Origin: Steroidobacter denitrificans
Lineage (GTDB): Bacteria > Pseudomonadota > Gammaproteobacteria > Steroidobacterales > Steroidobacteraceae
DNA length: 64,000 nt
Direction of reading: 5' to 3'
Assembly: GCF_001579945.1 (NCBI RefSeq)
Contig: NZ_CP011971.1
Span: forward strand, 701,001 to 765,000
Shown here: positions 9,855 through 18,740 of the stretch, piece after piece
Layout: the number at the start of each line of letters is the position of its first letter
Numbering within the stretch: position 1 is the stretch's first letter
Made by a program: the position numbers and the translations under genes
The notes under the pieces: generated by a model
What the model was told of the DNA's origin: nothing
Database searches by the model: none
Seen by the model: the letters and a program-made list of their open reading frames with translations, nothing else

Positions 9855-11243
9855 ATGCACATTCATATCCTCGGTATCTGCGGCACCTTCATGGGCGGCA
9901 TTGCAGCGTTGGCGCGCGCAGCCGGACATCGCGTGACAGGATCCGATAGCGGCGTCTATCCGCCTATGTCCGAGCAGTTGACCTCCCTGGGTATCGAGCT
10001 GATCGAGGGTTACGAGCCGGGGCAGCTTCGGCTCGCACCGGACATCGTGGTGGTCGGCAACGTCATGAGCCGTGGCAACACCTTGATCGAGGCGCTGCTG
10101 GAAAGCGGCATTCCCTACACCTCGGGACCGGATTGGCTGGCACGGCATGTACTCACGGGGCGGTGGACCCTGGCGGTTGCCGGTACGCATGGCAAGACCA
10201 CGACCGCCAGCGTGCTGACCTGGATACTGGAGCATGCGGGCCTGGACCCGGGTTTTCTCATCGGCGGGATTCCAGACAATTTTGCCGTATCGGCGCGTCT
10301 GGGCACGGGTGCTCCTTTCGTCGTGGAGGCCGACGAATACGATACCGCCTTCTTCGACAAGCGTGCCAAATTCGTGCACTACCGTCCGCGCACGGCCATT
10401 CTGAATAACCTCGAACATGATCATGCAGATATCTATCCGGACGTGGCCTCCATCCAATGGCAGTTCCAGCAGCTGTTACGGATGGTTCCACGCAACGGCC
10501 TGGTCGTCGCCAATGCCGCGGATGCGCATGTCATGGAAGTGATCGCCAAGGGTTGCTGGTCGCCTGTCGAGCATTTTGCCGGTGCTCCCCTCGAGCGGGA
10601 CGGAGCGCTGGAACACTGGCATGTGGCCGTGCCTGACGAAGGAGACTACACCCGCTTTGCGATCATGCGCGGCACGCATTGCGCCGGTACGGTGGACTGG
10701 GCCATGCCCGGCCGGCACAACGCCGAGAATGCGCTGGCCGCCATTTTGGCCGCACGTCATGCCGGCGTCGATATGGACGTGGCGATCGCGGCCCTGAAAT
10801 CCTTCAAGGGGGTCCGCCGCCGCATGGAAATCCGCGGTGTGGTTCGCGGCATTACCGTGTATGACGATTTTGCTCATCATCCCACGGCCGTTGCGGCTAC
10901 GATCGAGGCTCTGCGGCGACGTGTCGGATCGGCGCGTCTGGTGGCAGTCCTGGAGCCGCGCTCCAATACCATGAAGCTCGGTACGCATCGTGAGGCGCTG
11001 GCGGGTTCCCTGGAACTGGCGGACCGGGTGTGGTTGTATCAGGGGCCGAACGTGCAATGGGATGTTGCCGGGGCGGTGGCTCCCCTGGGAGAGCGGGCCA
11101 GAGTCGTGAAAAATAGCGGTGAACTGACCGATCTTCTGGTGAGCACGCTGGCGCCCGGGGATCATGTACTGATCATGTCGAACGGCGGCTTCGATGGAAT
11201 TCATGGTCGGTTGCTGGACCGTCTCGCCGACACATCCTCATGA
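9855..11243 (+). CDS. mpl: UDP-N-acetylmuramate:L-Ala-gamma-D-Glu-meso-DAP ligase (murein tripeptide ligase)
   Basis: The 462-residue Mur-family ligase reattaches the recovered tripeptide L-Ala-D-Glu-mDAP to UDP-MurNAc in peptidoglycan recycling, using ATP. Visible features are the N-terminal Rossmann motif HILGICGTFMGGIAALA, the ATP loop GTHGKTTT (about 110-117), FVVEADEYDTAFFD, LNNLEHDHADIY, and the C-terminal block DDFAHHPTAV with LEPRSNTMK. IHILGICGTFMGG separates Mpl from MurC. The AGGGA site upstream is acceptable. It is flanked by the small membrane protein (11-bp gap) and the Lon-N-domain gene (15 bp). Confidence 0.96.
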   Translation: MHIHILGICGTFMGGIAALARAAGHRVTGSDSGVYPPMSEQLTSLGIELIEGYEPGQLRLAPDIVVVGNVMSRGNTLIEALLESGIPYTSGPDWLARHVLTGRWTLAVAGTHGKTTTASVLTWILEHAGLDPGFLIGGIPDNFAVSARLGTGAPFVVEADEYDTAFFDKRAKFVHYRPRTAILNNLEHDHADIYPDVASIQWQFQQLLRMVPRNGLVVANAADAHVMEVIAKGCWSPVEHFAGAPLERDGALEHWHVAVPDEGDYTRFAIMRGTHCAGTVDWAMPGRHNAENALAAILAARHAGVDMDVAIAALKSFKGVRRRMEIRGVVRGITVYDDFAHHPTAVAATIEALRRRVGSARLVAVLEPRSNTMKLGTHREALAGSLELADRVWLYQGPNVQWDVAGAVAPLGERARVVKNSGELTDLLVSTLAPGDHVLIMSNGGFDGIHGRLLDRLADTSS

Positions 11244-11258
11244 TTGCCCTGGCTGGCA

Positions 11259-11834
11259 ATGACCGATAATTTGCCATTGTTTCCGCTGGGGGCCGTCCTG
11301 TTTCCTGGGGGGCTGATCAAACTACGGGTTTTCGAGCCGCGCTACCTTGCCATGGTCAGCCGCTGCCTGCGTGAAGACGCCGGATTCGGCGTGGTGCTGA
11401 TCCTTGCAGGCGTCGAGGCGGGCGGCCCGGTACGCACGGCGCAAGTGGGCACCCTGGCGCGGATCGCCGACTTCGAGCAACTCAGCGATGGTCTCCTGGG
11501 CATCACGGCGCAGGGCGGGCATCGTTTTCGTATCCTGTCGACGACGTGCCGCAGCGACGGGCTGAACACAGCGGTGGTGGAATGGCTGGATGAGACGGCG
11601 GCGCTATCGATACCGCCGGAGATGGCGGTCTTGGCCGAACTGGTGAGGCAGGCCGGCGTATCATCTGGCGATGCGCCTGGTGCTCCGCGCTACGACGATG
11701 CGAGCTGGGTGGGCATGCGCCTGGCGCAACTGTTGCCGCTCACGCTGCCGGAGCGCCAGCGCTGCCTGGAAATGAACGGCGCGCTCGAGCGCCTGCAGTT
11801 CCTGCGTGAGCGGCTGGATATCAGGCATCATTAG
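11259..11834 (+). CDS. LON N-terminal-domain protein (Lon substrate-binding-domain-like)
   Basis: The 191-residue protein consists almost wholly of the PUA-like domain found at the N-terminus of Lon protease. The signature is LPLFPLGAVLFPGGLIKLRVFEPRYLAMV, then GFGVVLI, VGTLARI and GITAQGGHRFRI. It has no ATPase or Ser-Lys protease domain. Stand-alone proteins of this type are common in Proteobacteria, and their role is unsettled (possibly substrate capture or redox-linked quality control). The start at ATG 11259 is preferred over an upstream in-frame TTG at 11244 because MTDNLPLFPL is the usual family start. It closes the mpl gene group. Confidence 0.85.
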   Translation: MTDNLPLFPLGAVLFPGGLIKLRVFEPRYLAMVSRCLREDAGFGVVLILAGVEAGGPVRTAQVGTLARIADFEQLSDGLLGITAQGGHRFRILSTTCRSDGLNTAVVEWLDETAALSIPPEMAVLAELVRQAGVSSGDAPGAPRYDDASWVGMRLAQLLPLTLPERQRCLEMNGALERLQFLRERLDIRHH

Positions 11835-11913
11835 CCGCACGGACCCTTCGGGATGTCGCTTGAAGGGTGTCAGCGGCCGATGCAAAGGCGTTTGAGCACC
11901 TGTCCAAACCGCC

Positions 11914-11960
11914 CTGCTCGAAACCACCCTGGGTTATGCCCTGCCGCCCATGGGCGGCAG
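11914..11960. repeat. Palindromic element D: 27-bp module plus 20-bp perfect palindrome
   Basis: Positions 11914-11940 repeat, with two mismatches, the 27 bases at 12449-12475. Both copies are directly followed by a palindrome. Here it is short, a perfect 20-bp dyad at 11941-11960 centred on CCATGG, in place of the long hairpin of the 12.4-kb copy. It lies in the 152-bp space between the Lon-domain gene and the stop codon of the CPBP protease gene. It is probably a decayed or alternative member of the palindrome family in this window. It may also act as a transcription stop between the converging genes. Confidence 0.7.
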
Positions 11961-11986
11961 GCAGGTCACCGGACGGCCGAGGACCG

Positions 11987-13021
11987 TCACGAAGCCGCGG
12001 CCCGGGGGCGGGTCAGCGCAACCGCAAGGGCGATGAGCGCGAACCATGCGAGGGCGGCCCAGCCGATCACGCCGTCATAGCTGCCGACGAGGGCGGAGAA
12101 GCGGGTTTCCTCGAGCGTCGTATCGGCGCGCAGCACGGCAATGACACAGACCCCGGCCGCGTGCAGACCGATGCAGGCGCCAATGGCTCCCGTGCGCCAG
12201 CGCACCAGCGCCAGCAGAATGCCCAGCATCGTCAGCGCAAGAAAGGAGTCGATGAAGGTCAGCGGATCCGCATAGTGCTCGAACAGCTGGCCCAGGACGG
12301 TGAATCCATGCAACCAGGAAACCTCGTCATTCGGGATGCGCAGCTTGCCGCCCAGGAAATGCAGGAACGCATACAGCAGGCTGGGTGCGAGGATCGCAGC
12401 GACGATGCCGGAGCCGCGCGCCGCTGCGTTGGCGGATCGAGTGCTGCTCTGCTCGAAACTACCCTGGGTTGTGCCGTCCCGCTCATGGGTTTTGCCTGCC
12501 GCGCCTTCGGATTCACGGCAGGCAAAACCCATGAGCGGGACGGCATGGCGGTCGTCTGGCGATTCTCCGATATTGCCGCCGGGCGACAGGGCCGTGAACA
12601 GAATGCCGCGAAAGAAGGTTTCCTCGATCAGCGCCACGATCAGCCCTGAAACGATGCCGCCTGCGATCAGCGCCGGCAGTGTCTGCGCGAAGCCCTCCTT
12701 CAGCGTCCGCACCTCGAGTCCGAGCAGCAATGCGACCAGCGGCGCCATCAGTACGACGCCGCCCAGCCACCCGATCGCCAACTGGCCCATGAATTCGCGC
12801 CGAGGCAGGCCGTAGCCCATCGCCGTGCGATTGGCCAGTCCCAACCGGCGTGTCAGCATCACCAGACCGATCAGTGCGAACAGCATCGCCAGCCGGTTCA
12901 TGACTCGATGGACGGGCTCGACGGAAATGGTGCCGACCAGGAGCCATGCCGGATAGGTGAGGGCCGCGGCTAGAATCAGGGATGCGGTGAGCAGGACTAC
13001 GAACAGGAGGAATGTGCGCAT
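11987..13021 (-). CDS. CPBP-family intramembrane metalloprotease (CAAX-like) with an in-frame palindromic element
   Basis: A 344-residue polytopic membrane protein of the CPBP/Abi family, glutamate-type membrane proteases. Motif 1 EETFFRG, motif 2 YAFLH and the third motif His in GLHAAG are all present. Between motifs 1 and 2, where homologues have a short loop, there is an extra segment of about 32 residues (PLMGFACRESEGAAGKTHER and beyond) encoded exactly by the palindromic repeat at 12449-12545. The frame stays open, so the protein may still fold with a long hydrophilic loop, but loss of activity is possible. Start ATG 13021 (MRTFLLFVVLL) was chosen because the upstream in-frame extension is not membrane-like. 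Ribosome site is weak. Confidence 0.85.
   Translation of the reverse strand: MRTFLLFVVLLTASLILAAALTYPAWLLVGTISVEPVHRVMNRLAMLFALIGLVMLTRRLGLANRTAMGYGLPRREFMGQLAIGWLGGVVLMAPLVALLLGLEVRTLKEGFAQTLPALIAGGIVSGLIVALIEETFFRGILFTALSPGGNIGESPDDRHAVPLMGFACRESEGAAGKTHERDGTTQGSFEQSSTRSANAAARGSGIVAAILAPSLLYAFLHFLGGKLRIPNDEVSWLHGFTVLGQLFEHYADPLTFIDSFLALTMLGILLALVRWRTGAIGACIGLHAAGVCVIAVLRADTTLEETRFSALVGSYDGVIGWAALAWFALIALAVALTRPRAAAS
12449..12545. repeat. Palindromic element B inside the CPBP protease gene
   Basis: A 27-bp module (12449-12475) overlaps the start of a long inverted repeat. Arms 12472-12501 and 12516-12545 are perfectly complementary over 30 bp, with a 14-nt loop containing TTCGGATT. The foot reads GCCGTCCCGCTCATGG. 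The element shares loop and foot with the palindromes at 28308-28384 and 62549-62625, while the middle of the arms differs. Translated on the minus strand it gives PLMGF...KTHERDG. The 28.3-kb copy read the same way gives PLMVF...KDHERGG, so the relative frame is conserved. Confidence 0.85.
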
Positions 13022-13388
13022 GTGGCGACCGGGATTTCTTGTTGGAATTCCTTGAAAGTCACGGCGGCTTGCCGCGTCCGGCGCCCGCAGGGCCGGAGGC
13101 CGCATGCGACCGGCTCGACGGTGAAAACCCTAGCATGAATCAGCGCGGTCCGCGCCAGGCGCTCGTTCATGGTCTCGATCGGGGTAAATGAAAGCCCTCC
13201 ATCCGGACGTGTCACTCGTTAAAATGGTCGGCACAGCGCTTTGCTGCCCCAATTTTGTGGCGTTCTTCGTGGAGTGCCGCGCTGATCCATGGTTTGATGG
13301 GCTTCATGCTTCGACAGAACAGAGTTGACGGAAATTCGTCATCTATGGCTCCTGCGCCAGGACGACCGTCTTGAGCGGGGGCAGTTGA
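13022..13388. other. Intergenic region, 367 bp, no gene supported
   Basis: The stretch separates the divergent CPBP protease and GT7 genes. I see no domain-bearing frame, repeat or convincing promoter pair. GGGGGCAG just before the GTG at 13389 is the likely ribosome site of the downstream gene. Confidence 0.5.
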
Positions 13389-14282
13389 GTGCCGCAGAGT
13401 ACGCTGTCGGCAGCGCAGCGCTGGTTCAATCGGCTGTGGCCGAGTACGCGCCTGGGACACGACCCTCTGGGCGACTGGTGCGTGCAAGGACGCTACGTCC
13501 CCGTCAGCATCGCGAATTGGAAGCTGACGTTCATGATGCGCCGCCGGGTGCTCGAATGCCGCGTGGCGCAACCGCTTTCGTTCACATCCACCCAGCGGCT
13601 GACAATCGTCATCCCGTTTCGCGACCGGGAAACCCATCTGCGTCAATTGCTGCCGATACTGGTACCCATGCTGCGCGAACAGGGTATTCGCTACCGGATC
13701 GTCGTGGTCGAGCAGGAGCGCGGGCAACTGTTCAATCGAGGCAGGCTCATCAACGCCGGGATACGTTTCACGGCCGAGGCAACCGATTATTATTGCCTGC
13801 ACGACGTGGACGCGCTGCCCCTGGTCGCGAACTACGCCTGTCCTTCCCAGCCGCTGCGTCTGGTCAGATGGATTGCCGATCACCGGGCGGATCCGCCTGC
13901 CGATGCTCAGCGATCGCAACATTATTTCTCCGGTGCGGTGTCCATCCGCAAGGATCAGGTATTCGCGGCCAACGGCTATTCGAACGATTACTGGGGATGG
14001 GGCGGGGAAGACGACGATTTCTTTTTTCGTCTGCTGCTGCAGGGGATGTTGTGCTACTACGACACGCAGGGACGATTTCTCGACCTGCCCAATCCAGCGC
14101 ACCAGCAGGTGCGCAGAGATGCTCGGACCGTACCGTCCCATTGGAAGCATAACCGCCGGCGTCGCAGTCGCCTGGTGCGAGGATTGTTGGATCCCGCCCA
14201 GGATGGGCTGAGCACGCTACGCTATGAAGTCATCGATCATCGGGGTCATGGCGATCACGAAAGGCTACGCGTTCGCTGGTAG
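13389..14282 (+). CDS. GT7-family (beta-1,4-galactosyltransferase-like) glycosyltransferase
   Basis: The 297-residue protein matches the catalytic core of animal beta-1,4-galactosyltransferases (GT7, GT-A fold). It has LTIVIPFRDRETHL, QLFNRGRLINAG, a metal-binding HDVDALP and FSGAVSIRKDQVFAANGYSN followed by DYWGWGGEDDDFFFRL. That last block is the hallmark acceptor/UDP-sugar site. It should transfer a hexose (Gal or GalNAc) in a surface glycan; donor and acceptor are unknown. There is no signal peptide or membrane anchor, so it is probably cytoplasmic. The start is GTG 13389 with a G-rich site upstream. Bacterial GT7 proteins are uncommon. It converges on the FkbM gene with a 6-bp gap and begins a surface-polysaccharide cluster. 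Confidence 0.88.
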   Translation: MPQSTLSAAQRWFNRLWPSTRLGHDPLGDWCVQGRYVPVSIANWKLTFMMRRRVLECRVAQPLSFTSTQRLTIVIPFRDRETHLRQLLPILVPMLREQGIRYRIVVVEQERGQLFNRGRLINAGIRFTAEATDYYCLHDVDALPLVANYACPSQPLRLVRWIADHRADPPADAQRSQHYFSGAVSIRKDQVFAANGYSNDYWGWGGEDDDFFFRLLLQGMLCYYDTQGRFLDLPNPAHQQVRRDARTVPSHWKHNRRRRSRLVRGLLDPAQDGLSTLRYEVIDHRGHGDHERLRVRW

Positions 14283-14288
14283 GATCCT

Positions 14289-14975
14289 TCAGGAAGGCCG
14301 CCAGGCAATGGTATCGATGCCTTCCGCGGCGACACGGTAGCCGTTTGCGGCGAATCGCGCAGCGTGCGCCGCTCGCTCGACGCCGGTCATGTTCTTGTGC
14401 TCGAACTTGACGAGGGTGGGAAGGAATCGGGCGAAGTCGATCATGTGCAGGATGGCGGAATCGTAACCCTCGGTATCGATCTGCAATAGGACTGCGTCCA
14501 GCATTCCGGTACGCTCGAGCAGTTCCATCAGCGGTACGCAGTGCACCTCTTCCTCGATCACATCGGCCGGCCGAATGCCGTGTCTGATCAGATGGTCGCG
14601 ATCGAACGAGGCGATACCATTGGCCCAGCCCGGATAACGCGGCATCGCCGAAGGGGCGACGCGAAAGATCGGCAATACGCCGGCTGTCGTGTGAATGGCC
14701 CGATTGACAGGCACGATTTGCGGGTAATCGGCATAATTCATCCGCAACCGCCCGAACATGTCGGGCAAGGGTTCGACCACGATGCCGGCGCACGAATGTT
14801 CCGTTACGAATGAATACAGCCCATCGAAACGCACGCCGTCGTTGGCGCCGATCTGTACGAACTTGAGCCCTTGTGGTGCGCCGCGCACCAGCGTATCGAG
14901 CTGGCGTTGAAACCGGGAGATACGCTCGATGCGGTAGCCGGCCGGGCGCAGCAGACGATTCAGCAGCTTTCTCAT
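14289..14975 (-). CDS. FkbM-family SAM-dependent methyltransferase
   Basis: The 228-residue protein has the FkbM features: KFVQIGANDGVRFDGLY (SAM-binding motif I), GIVVEPLPDMFGRL, NRAIH and LLQIDTEGYDSAIL, followed by LVKFEHKNM. FkbM enzymes O-methylate sugars or polyketides, and in glycan clusters they usually methylate a sugar hydroxyl. The neighbouring GT7 and Wzi genes support a sugar substrate (inference). The start at ATG 14975 lies 18 bases from the divergent Wzi start, so the two share a very small promoter region. Confidence 0.9.
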   Translation of the reverse strand: MRKLLNRLLRPAGYRIERISRFQRQLDTLVRGAPQGLKFVQIGANDGVRFDGLYSFVTEHSCAGIVVEPLPDMFGRLRMNYADYPQIVPVNRAIHTTAGVLPIFRVAPSAMPRYPGWANGIASFDRDHLIRHGIRPADVIEEEVHCVPLMELLERTGMLDAVLLQIDTEGYDSAILHMIDFARFLPTLVKFEHKNMTGVERAAHAARFAANGYRVAAEGIDTIAWRPS

Positions 14976-14993
14976 GGCTTTTGGTAACTGATC

Positions 14994-16976
14994 ATGAAGG
15001 GTAGGTTCTTGAACGGAAGGATACCGCGCATCTTGATCGTTTCGTTGCTCGTTCTCGTGGCGCAGCCTCCCGGCTGGGCCCGGGGCGTCAGCCCCTATCT
15101 GCCGCTCAATCTTTCGCCGGAGATTGAACGGCAGATCGAGCGGGTATTGATCCTCGCCGACAAGTCGGTAATGTCTCGTCCCATTCCTGCGGCGGTGGTG
15201 CTCGACGCGTTGCCCGCCGCTTGTCGTGTCGATGAAGTGCTGTGTCGCCGCGTTCGGCGCTACCTAGACCGCTACATGCAGCAGGCCGGGATTTCGCAGG
15301 CGAGCGCAGAGATTGCCGCGACCGATGGCGTGGCGACACCGTTGCCAAACCGGCGTGGCCTGCTCAGCGACAGCGCCTGGCAGGTATCCGCGCAAGCCTA
15401 TTGGCAGCCCCGCGATCATGTGCTGTTGAACCTGGGTGGCGTGGCTCATGAAGACGACGCCACGCCCACCGGCTCGATACTGAGCCTCGGCTTCGATTTC
15501 GCGCAACTCGACATCGGCTATCGCGATCATTGGTTCTCGCCCTTTGCGCATGGCGCAATGATCATCAGTACGCAGGCGCGCACCCTGCCGTCCGTGACCT
15601 TGTCGAACTATCGCCCGATCAGCCGATTGGGGTTGCAGTACGAGGTATTCCTGGCGGAAATGGCGCATTCCGACCGGATTCGATTCGAAGACGGTTTCAC
15701 GGCCGGCAACCCCCGGCTGGCGGGACTGCGATTTTCCATCGAGCCTGCGGCCGGCTGGTCGCTGGGCGCGAACCGCATGATGCAGTTCGGTGGCGGCGCG
15801 CGCGGTGGCCGGTCCGTCGGCGATTTCTTCGACGCCTTGTTCAAGCCGCACCAGAACGACAACCGCAGTGACACCTTGAGCCAGGAACAGGAGTTCGGCA
15901 ATCAGGTGGCGGCCTGGACCAGCCGGTTCATCTTCCCGGGATCGATTCCGTTCACCGTCTATCTGGAATATGCCGGCGAAGACAACTCATATGGAGGCGA
16001 TTTCCGGCTGGGTAACGCGGCATTGTCGATGGGTATCACATTTCCCCGGTTGTGGCGTCGGTTCGATTTGTCCTATGAGACGTCGGAATGGCAGAACGGT
16101 TGGTACGTGCATGGCATTTATGCCGATGGTCTGACGGAGGACGGACGCGTGCTGGGGCATTGGGGTGCTGATGCACGCGCTCCAGGCGATGCCGTCGGCG
16201 CACAGTCGCACATGCTGCGCCTGGGTTGGGAGCCGCGTTTCGGCGGCCTGATGCAGCTGCGAATGCGTACCATTGCCAACGAGTCCTACGGCAGCGTCGA
16301 TTACGAACGCGGCTATGAGGCGGGCTTGAGTTACAGCCGTACGCTGCGGGGCTTGACGGCGGGCGCGGAGATCCTGGCGGGACGCGACGTCTTTGGCGAC
16401 GACTACGGCCGGCTGGCGGGATTCGTCCGCTTCGGTGATGAATGGGCCGACGGCGGGAGTGCCGCCTGGCTGGATGACGTCAGCCGTCCGCGGGGCGCGG
16501 AATTGTTCGTCGATGCGGGAGTCAACCTCAGTCGAGCGACGATCTTCCCCGGGGACGGTAGTCCGCGGCACACGACATCGGATGAAGTCGCGCCGCATAT
16601 CGGGCTCGGTGCGCGCCGCGCCGTCTCGGATCGCAGTGATCTGGGCGTGCGAGTGGAGTTCGATCGTATCGACGGTGAGGCGTTGCTGGCGGTCCGGGCG
16701 TTGGACTACCGCTATCGTTTCCGCAATCCGCTGGCGTTTTCATTGTTCATCGGCGCGGCGCGCTATGAGCTGGCGACTCCGGCCTACGGCTATTACCTGG
16801 GTGCCGGCGTGCAATGGCGGGACATCCTGCCGCAATTCGATTTGGGCCTGGACTGGCGTTATGCCGACAAGGTAGCGCGAGACAAGCTGCTGGCCTCGGA
16901 TCCGGCCATCGATCCCAGGCCGGACATCTTCTATGACATCAGCGGCTGGAGTTTGTCCCTGAGTCGTCGCTTCTGA
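14994..16976 (+). CDS. Wzi-family capsule assembly outer-membrane protein
   Basis: The 660-residue protein has a signal peptide (about residues 1-29, ending near GWARG), a helical N-terminal part and a long region of alternating beta strands ending in SLSRRF, a C-terminal Phe typical of outer-membrane beta barrels. Recognisable Wzi/capsule-assembly signatures include DIGYRDHWFSPF, LSNYRPIS and the EFGNQVAAWTSRF stretch. Wzi attaches or organises capsular polysaccharide at the cell surface. It is longer than Klebsiella Wzi (about 480 residues), like other members in Xanthomonas-type bacteria. Its 3' end overlaps the convergent glycosyltransferase gene by 38 bp. Confidence 0.88.
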   Translation: MKGRFLNGRIPRILIVSLLVLVAQPPGWARGVSPYLPLNLSPEIERQIERVLILADKSVMSRPIPAAVVLDALPAACRVDEVLCRRVRRYLDRYMQQAGISQASAEIAATDGVATPLPNRRGLLSDSAWQVSAQAYWQPRDHVLLNLGGVAHEDDATPTGSILSLGFDFAQLDIGYRDHWFSPFAHGAMIISTQARTLPSVTLSNYRPISRLGLQYEVFLAEMAHSDRIRFEDGFTAGNPRLAGLRFSIEPAAGWSLGANRMMQFGGGARGGRSVGDFFDALFKPHQNDNRSDTLSQEQEFGNQVAAWTSRFIFPGSIPFTVYLEYAGEDNSYGGDFRLGNAALSMGITFPRLWRRFDLSYETSEWQNGWYVHGIYADGLTEDGRVLGHWGADARAPGDAVGAQSHMLRLGWEPRFGGLMQLRMRTIANESYGSVDYERGYEAGLSYSRTLRGLTAGAEILAGRDVFGDDYGRLAGFVRFGDEWADGGSAAWLDDVSRPRGAELFVDAGVNLSRATIFPGDGSPRHTTSDEVAPHIGLGARRAVSDRSDLGVRVEFDRIDGEALLAVRALDYRYRFRNPLAFSLFIGAARYELATPAYGYYLGAGVQWRDILPQFDLGLDWRYADKVARDKLLASDPAIDPRPDIFYDISGWSLSLSRRF

Positions 16977-17796
16977 GATATCGTGCGCATAGTCGCTCGA
17001 ATAGCGAGTCGCCGGGGAAGGGTGCATTCTTGTCGAAACCGCGTGCTCGGCGCGTCATCTCATTCCACAAATGAAGCGCAGAACTCGCTTGCGTCAGCAT
17101 CGGGTTGTCTCGCAGGCTGTCGTCGAAGATCGTGTGCCAGTTCTGATAATGCACCGGATAGAAGTGCCAGAAGGGCAAGGCCAGATTTTCGTACCCTAGA
17201 TGACGTACGGCATGCGTGAAACCACGCGGGCCGAATTCTCCCCAACGAATGTGCGGGCGAGTGTCGCCGGGCCGCAGGCGCCGCAGCAGCTTGCGACGTT
17301 TCATGCGTCCGCTGTCGTACGATAGCCAGCGGTTGGGATGATCCCAGCACTCGAGCATCCAGGCCGCGAGCTCGTGGCCGGCGGGCAGCCCGAGTACGGC
17401 CACGTTGATCGTCGTCAGAGTCTCCCAGGCGAACAGCTCCGCTCGCCCATAGTTCAATGGCTTGAGGCAGACGACGTCCGTATCGGCCCAGATGCCGCCC
17501 TGACGGTACAGCAGCCGGAAGCGGAACCAGTCCGCGAACGCCGCCACCGAGTTGTGGCGTTTGTCGCGAAACAGGTATTTTTGCGCCAGGGTCTCGGCGG
17601 CATCGACGAGCGTCACTCCGGGCGGCACGTTCTTCGGTGGTTCGTACGTATGCAGCAGCAGCGTATGCCCATTCGCCATGAACGAGTTCATGCACAGGCG
17701 CTCCAGGCGCGAAAGCCATGAGCCATGCCAGAACATGTGCACCGCCGGCAGTTTCTCGCGGGGTGTCGTCTGAGCGGCCATCGATGAGGCGCTCAT
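16939..17796 (-). CDS. DXD glycosyltransferase (GT32 / capsular polysaccharide synthesis-like)
   Basis: The 285-residue protein opens with a HMFWHGSWLSRLERLCMNSF block and has the metal/nucleotide-sugar motif FRFRLLYRQGGIWADTDVVCL, containing Asp-Thr-Asp, as in GT32 and alpha-1,4-glycosyltransferase families. It probably adds a sugar to a capsule or lipid-linked glycan; the donor is unknown. The start at ATG 17796 forms an ATGA overlap with the stop of the upstream methyltransferase, so the two are translationally coupled. A longer open frame upstream merely overlaps that gene. The 3' end overlaps the wzi-like gene on the opposite strand. Confidence 0.85.
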   Translation of the reverse strand: MSASSMAAQTTPREKLPAVHMFWHGSWLSRLERLCMNSFMANGHTLLLHTYEPPKNVPPGVTLVDAAETLAQKYLFRDKRHNSVAAFADWFRFRLLYRQGGIWADTDVVCLKPLNYGRAELFAWETLTTINVAVLGLPAGHELAAWMLECWDHPNRWLSYDSGRMKRRKLLRRLRPGDTRPHIRWGEFGPRGFTHAVRHLGYENLALPFWHFYPVHYQNWHTIFDDSLRDNPMLTQASSALHLWNEMTRRARGFDKNAPFPGDSLFERLCARYLRSDDSGTNSSR

Positions 17797-18740
17797 GCGG
17801 GCGCTCGCTCGAAAACGGCCACGACCGCGTGTCCAATCGGCCGCAGCACAGGGTTGCGCAATGCGGGGCGCAAGAGCGCAGCGCCGATCTTCGCTCCGCG
17901 GCGCACCAGCCAGCCGCGCAGCCGCGGATCCAGCAGGTGGGGTTCCGGCCCACTGCGTAAGGCCATGCCGTATTCGGCGACGATGCGCGCGTACCAACTC
18001 ACGTGGGAGTCGGCCAGCGGTTCGTGTTCGATCGTCACCACGCTCAGCCCGAGCTGGCGAGCTGCGTTGCGGAGACTCAGATCCGACCAGCGCGTGACAT
18101 GATGCGGTGGCATGTTGAGGATATCCCAGAAATCGATATTCGCGAACGAATCCTCGCTGGGCACGGCCAGGAGCAATCGTCCACCGCTGCGCAGGCAGTC
18201 ACGCGCGCTTTCGAGGAAGGAGCACACCTGAGGCACATGCTCCAGCACCTGGAAGGCGCAGACAACGTCATACTCGCCTACATGCCGACTCGCGTGAGTC
18301 TGCAGATCCTCCTGCAGCAGCCGTACACCCTCGCGTGCGGCGATCTCGATGGCATCGGGACTTGTTTCCAAGCCCAGATAGGAGGCGCAGCGCACGTGGC
18401 GGGAGAACGCGCCCTTGCCGGCGCCCACTTCCAGTACCTGGTCCTCGGGACGAATGTGGTGTGCCGCGATATCGTACTCCGCCTTCTGTTCGCGGTAGTA
18501 CCAGGGGATGGCCTGCAGTTGTCGATAGAAGTCGGCGTCACCCGCGGCTAGCGGCTCGAAGAAGCGCAGATCGCAGGCGGTACAGTGCAGGTAATCGATG
18601 CGCTCGACATCCATCCGGATGTGTATCTTGAAGGATCGCAGATATTCTTCGCGCAGTACGGCAGCATCGAGGGTCGCAAGCCGGATGCTGCGCGCGTGCG
18701 CGCACAACGGGCAGCGCGTCGCCTCCTCTACGGCGTTCAT
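17793..18740 (-). CDS. Class I SAM-dependent methyltransferase with N-terminal zinc ribbon
   Basis: The 315-residue protein starts with paired Cys motifs, C10-P-L-C13 and C53-T-A-C56, likely a zinc ribbon. The methyltransferase core follows: [12 protein letters not shown] (about 102-113), the acidic [19 protein letters not shown] and [10 protein letters not shown]. This layout is seen in sugar C-methyltransferases and related glycan-modifying enzymes. The substrate is not readable from sequence. The start at ATG 18740 overlaps the hemL stop as ATGA, and its own stop overlaps the downstream glycosyltransferase start the same way. The three genes therefore form a tightly coupled minus-strand operon. 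Confidence 0.87.
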   Translation of the reverse strand: MNAVEEATRCPLCAHARSIRLATLDAAVLREEYLRSFKIHIRMDVERIDYLHCTACDLRFFEPLAAGDADFYRQLQAIPWYYREQKAEYDIAAHHIRPEDQVLEVGAGKGAFSRHVRCASYLGLETSPDAIEIAAREGVRLLQEDLQTHASRHVGEYDVVCAFQVLEHVPQVCSFLESARDCLRSGGRLLLAVPSEDSFANIDFWDILNMPPHHVTRWSDLSLRNAARQLGLSVVTIEHEPLADSHVSWYARIVAEYGMALRSGPEPHLLDPRLRGWLVRRGAKIGAALLRPALRNPVLRPIGHAVVAVFERAPA

